Shown here one piece after another: positions 43,732 through 49,729 of a stretch of 57,192 nt of DNA. The notes below the pieces were generated by a model. That model was given only the letters and a program-made list of their open reading frames with translations. It ran no database searches and had not been told where the DNA came from. Each line of letters starts with the position of its first letter. Position 1 is the first letter of the stretch. Position numbers and translations under genes: made by a program. This stretch comes from a virus, in the IMG/VR virus record IMGVR_UViG_3300028025_001682, positions 1 to 57,192 of that record. One strand, 5' to 3'.

Positions 43732-44201
43732 AATTAACACAAATAAAAAACATACTGCCTAAAATTATCGTCGGACCAAGTAAATGGGAATTAGATTCTA
43801 TCACTTACTACGATAGAACATCCAATCTCCAAACGTTAACTAAATTTTTAACAAGAATTCAAGACCTTCAAAGTTTAAAAACTAAAGCAACTGCTGAGGA
43901 AAAACAAGAACTTGAATACCTTGTTCAATTATTAGAAGACCTAGACGAAGAAGAATGTTTAGAACTTTTAGGCAGAACTGAAGAAGACCACAAAACTTCA
44001 TTTATCGAAAACCTAGCAAGAACTAGCGCCATTGAAATCTTAACTGGAGGAAAAATCAGCTTTGAATCAATGAATACCGCTTGCAAATTGAGTCCTACTG
44101 ACTTTATACTATGTGCTAAACGCACTCAAGATTTAATCAATGCTATCCAAAGTTTGGTTATCAAGGGTGAAACACTTAGTATGGATGTTGCAGGCACATG
44201 A
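43728..44201 (+). CDS. Hypothetical helical protein
   Basis: This 157-residue protein is mainly helical and acidic in the middle (EYLVQLLEDLDEEECLELLG), with a central coiled-coil-like region (about 30-80). I do not recognise the family. It is coupled to both neighbours by ATGA overlaps, upstream to the small Gly/Ala protein and downstream to the glycosyltransferase. It may be an assembly or adaptor factor; no direct evidence. Confidence 0.7.
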   Translation: MKLTQIKNILPKIIVGPSKWELDSITYYDRTSNLQTLTKFLTRIQDLQSLKTKATAEEKQELEYLVQLLEDLDEEECLELLGRTEEDHKTSFIENLARTSAIEILTGGKISFESMNTACKLSPTDFILCAKRTQDLINAIQSLVIKGETLSMDVAGT

Positions 44202-44854
44202 AGAATAAAAGCGTATTTTCATCAAGCAGTTGGTCAAATAAAAAAGGTAAGTTAGCAGTATTAATTCCGTGTAGAGATACACTGCATTCTGCTCACGCCC
44301 TTGCACTAGCTGAACTGGTTAAATTTAATACAATGAATAACATAGACACTCATGTGTTTATGGATGCCAGTACTATTTTGCTCACACAACGAGAACGTTT
44401 AGCCACTGCCGCAGTCGAATTGGATGCAGAATATGCACTATGGTTAGACAGCGACATGGTATTCCCTGCAACCACAGCAGTTAGACTTATGAGTCATAAT
44501 GAACCTGTAGTGGCGGCTAACTATGTTCGACGTCAAAAACCTTACAAAGGTGTTGCCTACGAAACTATCGGCGACTGGGAAAATCCCCTATCATTTGATG
44601 TGCAAGACGAACTAGTTCCAGTTGCAGGTATAGGTATGGGATGTATATTAACCAAAGTCAGCATTTTTAAAGAACTTAGCAAACCCTGGTTTGATTTCCA
44701 GTGGAGTCCTGAGTCAAATGATTTTCTCGGTGAAGACATGTACCTATGTCAAAAAATAGCCAACGCTGGATATACGGTTAAAGTTGATACAACATTAAGT
44801 CAAGAATTGCATCATCTTGGCACATACGCATTTAACGTAGATTTGTTAGATTAA
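44198..44854 (+). CDS. GT-A fold glycosyltransferase (family 2-like)
   Basis: This 218-residue protein has a GT-A nucleotide-sugar fold: KLAVLIPCRDTLHSAHALAL at residues 18-37, the metal-binding DxD in ALWLDSDMVF near 88, and GIGMGCILTKVSIF, where the acceptor region usually lies, then FLGEDMYLCQKIANAGYTVK with the ED pair typical of the catalytic base region. Its place beside fibre genes suggests glycosylation of a virion or host-surface target; the acceptor is unknown. It overlaps the preceding gene by ATGA and converges on the Nudix gene with a 9-nt overlap. Confidence 0.85.
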   Translation: MKNKSVFSSSSWSNKKGKLAVLIPCRDTLHSAHALALAELVKFNTMNNIDTHVFMDASTILLTQRERLATAAVELDAEYALWLDSDMVFPATTAVRLMSHNEPVVAANYVRRQKPYKGVAYETIGDWENPLSFDVQDELVPVAGIGMGCILTKVSIFKELSKPWFDFQWSPESNDFLGEDMYLCQKIANAGYTVKVDTTLSQELHHLGTYAFNVDLLD

Positions 44855-45286
44855 ATCTAACAGCAATTCTAGTTTAGCTCTAATAATTTTATTTGTAAAA
44901 GAGTTCTTAACGCCCTGGTGCAAGGGCTTAGGGTAGTTTTCGTAATCGCACCAAGCATACCCTGAATGTTCTTCATTGAGTGTTGGGGTAAATTCTCGAT
45001 CAACTAACAACACGTAGGTGTTATACTGAAAGTGTTGATCATTGCTAACAAACAGTTCTAAGGGAATAATCTTTTTAATAGTAGGAGCTTTTCCTACTTC
45101 TTCTTCTATTTCTCTTGTTAACGCATCGTAGGCAGTGTTATCAGTGGGTTCTTTCTTGCCGCCAACAAGACCCCAAGTACCAGCTGTCTTACCTTGTGTG
45201 CGTAGTAGAAATAAAAATCGACGAGTATCTTTGGCAAGAAAGATCCCGCCACTGCATATAACTTGATTTAAAGAATTAGTCGCCAT
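44846..45286 (-). CDS. Nudix hydrolase
   Basis: This 146-residue Nudix-family protein has the hydrolase box region GGKKEPTDNTAYDALTRE followed by IEEEVG. The REIEEEVG core is intact. The upstream loop is one residue longer than the usual G-x5-E-x7-REUxEExGU, so the first glutamate position is replaced. Nudix enzymes cleave nucleoside diphosphates linked to other groups; this phage enzyme could act on nucleotides or coenzymes. It is the last gene of a leftward operon after gp14 and gp15, overlapping the end of gp15 by 19 nt. A Nudix gene cotranscribed with late neck genes is unusual compared with T4. Confidence 0.85.
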   Translation of the reverse strand: MATNSLNQVICSGGIFLAKDTRRFLFLLRTQGKTAGTWGLVGGKKEPTDNTAYDALTREIEEEVGKAPTIKKIIPLELFVSNDQHFQYNTYVLLVDREFTPTLNEEHSGYAWCDYENYPKPLHQGVKNSFTNKIIRAKLELLLDLI

Positions 45287-46668
45287 AGTTTTGCTTCGTA
45301 GATACCTTCATAACTCTTACTCCAAGAACCTTCATTCCACTTGTACTGTGTTCCTGTATATGAGTTAGTTATGTAAGTTACTTCCGTAGCGGCTGCAGAA
45401 TCGAATACAATGCTCCATGCACCGCTATTCCATTCTATGATGTCATTAGCATGTGCTTGAAAATCACTGAGGTCTGTGTTCTTCCAAGCGTCTGGACCAT
45501 CGTAACCTGGTTGCCCGTAATGACTGTTAATATTAATATCTTCTAAGATTAGATACCTTGTACCGTTAGCAACTCCTGTGGGATTAAATGTTTCTGGATT
45601 TATAACGGCATCAACTGTACCCCTACCTGAAATGGTAGTATTGCTTGGTATCGTATCGTTGTCGATACTTAATCTCATGGCAAAATCATCGCTGGGATCT
45701 AAGCTGAGATAAGCAATAACATCGTTGCCAGCAGGTTGTGTAAATCTCAATTGACTTAGCCCGGCTCTAAACTTGCCAGGATACATGTCTAATAATCTAG
45801 GCCATGAAGAAATATTGTTTGGATTAGCAACGTCTATGTCATCACCTTGACCATTTCTAGAAATCAATCTTGCTGTGTTATTAAGCACTAATAAATCAAA
45901 GTCTCCAGGAGTAACTGTTATAGTAGCATCCGGACTTGCGTTCTCAAACATCTCTGCGGCATTTACATCACTGTATTCAGTATGTATAGTACCTTGGACA
46001 GTTTCAGCAAACATGTTAGAAATAATTTTAGTAATGATACCTAATTTTTTAACTTTAGCAGGTGGAGTGATCCATATAGGTGCAGAGAACGTTATAGTCA
46101 TTATGTCAATATCTTCGTTGACGCCTTGTGGGACTGTTCTGCTACTCCACGTTTGATTTTCCAATGTTATAGTTGATAAACTTGTCCAATCAAGATAGTT
46201 GTCTGTTGTTTGAATTTCAAAACTAGGATTAAAAAATACAACTAACTGTTCCCATATTTGTAGTTTTTGTTCAGTGTTAGTTGACCATATGTCTGCAGAA
46301 AATGTTATCTTATAAGGACTAGGCATTATACGCTCAATAGTATAATTATTACCCTGAACGTTTAAGTATTCGTTGTTGTCTTCATCGAACGCACGTTCTC
46401 TAATATGGACTTTACTGACAAATGTAGGATCTTGTAATCTACTAAGATCATATTGCATGTCTTTAATGTAGCAAGAAATAAAAGGAGCACTGGGAATTGT
46501 GTTCTCGCTGTTCTTTTTAAGAATCTGACTAACTTGTCTAGTCATGTCTCCATACCGTACAGGTACACGAACTAACTGCCCTTTGGCATCTTTATAAGCA
46601 AAGTTGCTCATAATCTGTATAAACTGTGACAAGTATCTTCTTACTTGCCCGTCGTAAAAATAGTCCAT
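45268..46668 (-). CDS. 15: gp15 tail sheath stabilizer / tail completion protein with C-terminal extension
   Basis: Residues 1 to about 240 match T4 gp15, the hexamer that caps the tail and joins it to the head: MDYFYDGQVRRYLSQFIQIM, then VRVPVRYGDMTRQ, IPSAPFISCYIKDMQYDLSR, YTIERIMPSPYKITFSADIW and WTPP-type PIWITPPAKVKKLG. The protein is 466 aa against 272 in T4. The extra C-terminal region (about 245-466) is beta-rich and carries two W-containing modules (IIEWNSGAWSIVF and YKWNEGSWSKSY) like those in the fibre, gp14 and gp18 proteins here. It would localise to the head-tail joint. It overlaps gp14 by one base (46668). Confidence 0.93.
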   Translation of the reverse strand: MDYFYDGQVRRYLSQFIQIMSNFAYKDAKGQLVRVPVRYGDMTRQVSQILKKNSENTIPSAPFISCYIKDMQYDLSRLQDPTFVSKVHIRERAFDEDNNEYLNVQGNNYTIERIMPSPYKITFSADIWSTNTEQKLQIWEQLVVFFNPSFEIQTTDNYLDWTSLSTITLENQTWSSRTVPQGVNEDIDIMTITFSAPIWITPPAKVKKLGIITKIISNMFAETVQGTIHTEYSDVNAAEMFENASPDATITVTPGDFDLLVLNNTARLISRNGQGDDIDVANPNNISSWPRLLDMYPGKFRAGLSQLRFTQPAGNDVIAYLSLDPSDDFAMRLSIDNDTIPSNTTISGRGTVDAVINPETFNPTGVANGTRYLILEDININSHYGQPGYDGPDAWKNTDLSDFQAHANDIIEWNSGAWSIVFDSAAATEVTYITNSYTGTQYKWNEGSWSKSYEGIYEAKLWRLIL

Positions 46669-47855
46669 TAATTATCTGCCCTTGCTTTTAATGCTTTGCT
46701 CAATGCCTGTCTTTCTTGAACAACTTCACCGCCTATAGTTGCAGTTGATGTGTTATTAACAAAGCCTGACTTCTGTGTTTTTCTTACTTTAGTAGAGTCT
46801 GCAGTCTGCGTTTCGCCCAACATACTATTAGTCATTCTTACATTATCTTCAAACTTGATCCAATTCTTACCATCATATCTAAACAATCTGTTTGGCAAAT
46901 AATCAGTTCTAAGATAAAACTGTCCGGGTATAGCGCCACCTGGGAATGCTATACCAAAACCATACGGAGCACCGTTTGGCGGAACGCCGTCACCTGTTAG
47001 GTATCCTAGGTAATAATTCTTATCAGGAGTTGAAAGGACTGCACTGGCATCTAAAGCAGTTGAGCTAACATCGACTTCACCACTGGCAACATCTTCAACA
47101 TCAACTAGTCCGTTTTCATCTTTAGGGATTACATAAAATTGGTTTGTTACGTAACCGCTAGCACCAGTGTCTTCTTGTGCCTGTGCTATAATCTGATCAT
47201 TAATATCAATATTCTTTTGGTATGTGGACAACAGATCTCGTAGAGTGCTACCATCGCCTGCTCCAGAATCTCCGTCAAGTATTTCTTTAAATTCTTGAGT
47301 ATCAACAAGCGGTTGACATTTAGCACGAATTAAGTGCGGGTACCAAGTCTGACTGTAACCGCTAGCAGGACGAGTTACTTCGCTGACTACATAAAATCTT
47401 TTTAGTGCTACTAGACTGTCATCTAGTGCATACTCATCTTTCTGATGCGGCAGTTCAATGACATCACCTGCCATGATTTTTCTACCTATAGAATCATAAC
47501 TTCCACGTAAGTGGAATGTGATCATAATATTATCGTTTTGTAAAAATAACCCAAACTGGCTTAGGTTAAAATCAATGTCTTGTAGTGTATAAATTCCACG
47601 GATAACATAAACATCAGGATCATAATGCCGATCCCTGTTTTCCATGAATAGTACATCTTGAATGCCTAGCTCGCCTGCTTCAGCAACGTTTGCTGGTTTT
47701 GTAGGACTACTTTCGCCCTCTGCTGGATTTACTGCTCCTAGATATTTGTGTAGGTATACATCAGTGCCGCCAACCTGAAATTGCTCGTTGATTGTACGAT
47801 CTAGAAATTTAAAATCATTGCCCTTTTCGGGACGGTAAAGAGAAAGTCTTGGCAT
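46668..47855 (-). CDS. 14: gp14 neck protein
   Basis: This 395-residue protein is of the type annotated as neck gp14 in aquatic T4-like phages: an N-terminal PRLSLYRPEKGNDFKFLDRT, VGGTDVYLHKYLG at about 29-41, LFLQNDNIMITFHLRGSY near 112 and GDVIELPHQKDEY near 140. It is longer than T4 gp14 (256 aa), with an added middle and C-terminal part including FRYDGKNWIKFED. In T4, gp13 and gp14 complete the neck where tail joins head. It is transcribed leftward from a TATAAATA box only 7 nt upstream, opposite to gp13, whereas in T4 genes 13-15 run together. The T4 gene number is a fairly confident pattern match. Confidence 0.85.
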   Translation of the reverse strand: MPRLSLYRPEKGNDFKFLDRTINEQFQVGGTDVYLHKYLGAVNPAEGESSPTKPANVAEAGELGIQDVLFMENRDRHYDPDVYVIRGIYTLQDIDFNLSQFGLFLQNDNIMITFHLRGSYDSIGRKIMAGDVIELPHQKDEYALDDSLVALKRFYVVSEVTRPASGYSQTWYPHLIRAKCQPLVDTQEFKEILDGDSGAGDGSTLRDLLSTYQKNIDINDQIIAQAQEDTGASGYVTNQFYVIPKDENGLVDVEDVASGEVDVSSTALDASAVLSTPDKNYYLGYLTGDGVPPNGAPYGFGIAFPGGAIPGQFYLRTDYLPNRLFRYDGKNWIKFEDNVRMTNSMLGETQTADSTKVRKTQKSGFVNNTSTATIGGEVVQERQALSKALKARADN

Positions 47856-47862
47856 AGTCTAC

Positions 47863-47870
47863 TATTTATA
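47863..47870 (-). promoter_or_regulatory. Late promoter box TATAAATA for gp14-gp15-Nudix
   Basis: This is an exact late-promoter octamer on the minus strand, ending 7 nt before the gp14 ATG at 47855. It abuts the rightward box at 47873-47878 that serves gp13. Confidence 0.7.
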
Positions 47871-47878
47871 GCTAAATA
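47871..47878 (+). promoter_or_regulatory. Late promoter box GCTAAATA, 5 nt from gp13 ATG
   Basis: TAAATA (47873-47878) is followed by TTGAT and ATG 47884, with no ribosome-binding site, suggesting a leaderless gp13 mRNA. Back-to-back with the leftward TATAAATA box. Confidence 0.55.
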
Positions 47879-47883
47879 TTGAT

Positions 47884-48642
47884 ATGACTGAGAACGAAAA
47901 CGAACGCCAAAAAGTAATAGACTATTGCAAACTGATGCTAGGTGATGGCATGGTTGACGTAGAGCTAGATCCTGCCCACTATAACACTGCCATTGACCGT
48001 GCTTTAAATAAGTTCCGTCAACGTAGCAGTAATGCGGTAGAAGAAAGTTTCGGCTTTTTAATGATAGAAATTGATAAAAACGACTACATTTTGCCTCAAG
48101 AAGTAACAAATGTACGTCAAATCTTTAGACGCAGTATCGGTTCTAGGTCAGGGGGCGGACAAGGTGGAACTTTGTTTGAACCATTTAATTTAGCGTATTC
48201 AAATACCTATCTATTAACTTCTTCGAACATGGGCGGCTTAGCTACCTATTATGCTTTTGCTTCATATCAGAAGCAAGTAGGCAAAATGTTCGGTAGTGAT
48301 ATTAATTTTACATTTAATAAAACTACTAAAAAACTAACTATCATGCAACGTCCTAGAAGTGAAGAAGAAGTGCTTCTGTGGTTGTTCAACTATCGTCCTG
48401 ACTTTAATCTATTACAGGACCCTTTTGCTAACCAGTGGCTCAAGGACTATTCGCTGGCTACCTGCAAGATGATGCTAGGTGAAGCCCGTGAAAAATTCAA
48501 TCAGATTGCTAGTCCGCAAGGCGGCACCGCTCTAAACGGTACTGCATTAAAAGGCGAAGGCAAAGCCGAAATGGAAACACTAGAGATGGATCTAGTAAAC
48601 TACAAAGACGGCGGCACACCACTTACATTCGTAATTGGTTAA
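47884..48642 (+). CDS. 13: gp13 neck protein
   Basis: This 252-residue protein matches the gp13 head-completion/neck type. The N-terminus has a helical segment (VIDYCKLMLGDGMVDVELDP) followed by YNTAIDRALNKFRQRSS. The middle contains the DYILPQEVTNVRQIF strand and YLLTSSNMGGLATYYAFASY. The C-terminal half has FNYRPDFNLLQDPFANQWLK and YSLATCKMMLGEAREKF, where family proteins carry a conserved assembly helix. It is shorter than T4 gp13 (309 aa). It lies divergent from gp14 with no leader, followed by a sigma70-type promoter for the kinase gene. Confidence 0.85.
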   Translation: MTENENERQKVIDYCKLMLGDGMVDVELDPAHYNTAIDRALNKFRQRSSNAVEESFGFLMIEIDKNDYILPQEVTNVRQIFRRSIGSRSGGGQGGTLFEPFNLAYSNTYLLTSSNMGGLATYYAFASYQKQVGKMFGSDINFTFNKTTKKLTIMQRPRSEEEVLLWLFNYRPDFNLLQDPFANQWLKDYSLATCKMMLGEAREKFNQIASPQGGTALNGTALKGEGKAEMETLEMDLVNYKDGGTPLTFVIG

Positions 48643-48650
48643 TAAAAATC

Positions 48651-48679
48651 TTGACATCGCAGTAAAAAACCTATAAATT
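48651..48679 (+). promoter_or_regulatory. Sigma70-type (early) promoter for dNMP kinase
   Basis: A perfect -35 TTGACA (48651-48656) with a 17-nt spacer leads to TAAATT, or with 15 nt to TATAAA. It differs from the late boxes and would let the host polymerase transcribe the kinase early. It is followed by AAGGAG before ATG 48701. Confidence 0.7.
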
Positions 48680-48700
48680 ATAGTATCGCAAGGAGATGCT

Positions 48701-49339
48701 ATGATTATCGGATTCGTGGGTTTTATTGGCTCTGGCAAAGACACTGCCGCAGATTATTTGGTTAACTTTCACGGATTTCGTCGAGACTCGTTTGCTAATA
48801 CTCTTAAAGATGCTGTAGCCGCAGTGTTTGGATGGGACCGCACACTCCTAGAAGGCCGTACCAAAGAAGCTCGTGAATGGCGTGAACAAGTAGATCCTTG
48901 GTGGGCAAAACGCTTAGATATGCCGCAGTTAACTCCCCGTTGGATTTTACAATACTGGGGCACTGAAGTTTGCCGTCAAGGTTTCCACGACGATATTTGG
49001 ATTGCTTCAGTAGAAAACAAAATGCGTAAAACCACTGACAACATTGTTATCAGTGATGTACGTTTTCCTAACGAAATTAAGGCTATTCATAATGCAGGCG
49101 GAAAAGTAATCTGGGTGCAACGTGGTGAATTACCTAGCTGGCATATTATGGCTGGCAAAGCAAATAATGGTGATACGTTTGCCGCCGAAAAACTTAAAGC
49201 ACTAGGCGTGCATGCCAGCGAAACTGCATGGGTGGGCAAAGACATCGACTACACTATACAGAACAATTCATCCATAGACGACTTATTTGAGCAGATTAAA
49301 AATCTGGTCGAAGATCGCCCTGTTTCCAAGGTAGCTTGA
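48701..49339 (+). CDS. 1: Deoxynucleoside monophosphate kinase (T4 gp1-like)
   Basis: This 212-residue P-loop kinase phosphorylates dNMPs to feed phage DNA synthesis. The P-loop is GFVGFIGSGKDTAA (residues 4-17), followed by the LID/substrate region FRRDSFANTLKDAVAAVFGW (residues 26-45) and the WILQYWGTEVCRQGF and VISDVRFPNEIKAI segments typical of T4 gp1-type kinases. The protein is a little shorter than T4 gp1 (241 aa). Uniquely in this region it has a host-type -35/-10 promoter and a strong AAGGAG ribosome-binding site, so it is probably expressed early although it sits among late virion genes. Its 3' end overlaps the opposing HNH-like gene by 44 nt. Confidence 0.93.
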   Translation: MIIGFVGFIGSGKDTAADYLVNFHGFRRDSFANTLKDAVAAVFGWDRTLLEGRTKEAREWREQVDPWWAKRLDMPQLTPRWILQYWGTEVCRQGFHDDIWIASVENKMRKTTDNIVISDVRFPNEIKAIHNAGGKVIWVQRGELPSWHIMAGKANNGDTFAAEKLKALGVHASETAWVGKDIDYTIQNNSSIDDLFEQIKNLVEDRPVSKVA

Positions 49340-49631
49340 GCCTGTGCAATAGTCGTTGGCAGTTAGCACACACTGTTTTTAAATTTGTATATCTACAATT
49401 ACTAGGGTCTCCATCAACGTAGAACACATTAAACTGTTCACTGTATTTAGAAGTGTAGTTACACTTATCGCAGACAGTTTTCTTTTTGTAACCAGCTAAC
49501 TCCCACTTTGGAGTACCGTCACTTCGATTATTAGCACAGTGGTCGCATTTTGACCTGTAGAATGCACGACCTTCTTTGTAGTAGTTAACTGCTACAGGTC
49601 TTTGTTTACATATTCTACATAAATTTCTCAT
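49296..49631 (-). CDS. HNH-fold zinc protein with degenerate active site
   Basis: This 111-residue protein carries four CxxC pairs (CRIC, CDHC, CDKC, CANC) that likely bind structural zinc. The core QFNVFYVDGDPSNCRYTNLK followed by TVCANCQ follows the HNH pattern (VxHxDGNxxNxxxxNL), but the catalytic histidine position is tyrosine (FYVDG) and the last histidine is glutamine (NCQ). It therefore looks like an HNH relative that may no longer cut DNA. Similar proteins are seen in T4-like aquatic phages. It is leftward, opposing the kinase, and has a TAAATA box at 49662-49667 on its own strand. A DNA- or RNA-binding role is inference. Confidence 0.75.
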   Translation of the reverse strand: MRNLCRICKQRPVAVNYYKEGRAFYRSKCDHCANNRSDGTPKWELAGYKKKTVCDKCNYTSKYSEQFNVFYVDGDPSNCRYTNLKTVCANCQRLLHRLKLPWKQGDLRPDF

Positions 49632-49661
49632 ACCCCGCCCTTTTTGCGCCCTTTTGTTACG

Positions 49662-49669
49662 TATTTAAC
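49662..49669 (-). promoter_or_regulatory. Late promoter box GTTAAATA for the HNH-like gene
   Basis: The plus strand reads TATTTAAC, giving GTTAAATA on the minus strand, 30 nt upstream of the ATG at 49631. Confidence 0.45.
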
Positions 49670-49691
49670 CAGGAGTTTTTATCATCATCTT

Positions 49692-49699
49692 GGTAAATA
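49692..49699 (+). promoter_or_regulatory. Late promoter box GGTAAATA for tail sheath gp18
   Basis: This TAAATA core lies 30 nt upstream of ATG 49730, with a TAGGAGA ribosome-binding site in the leader. Confidence 0.65.
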
Positions 49700-49729
49700 A
49701 CTCAAGTAATCCATATAGGAGACAGTTAA

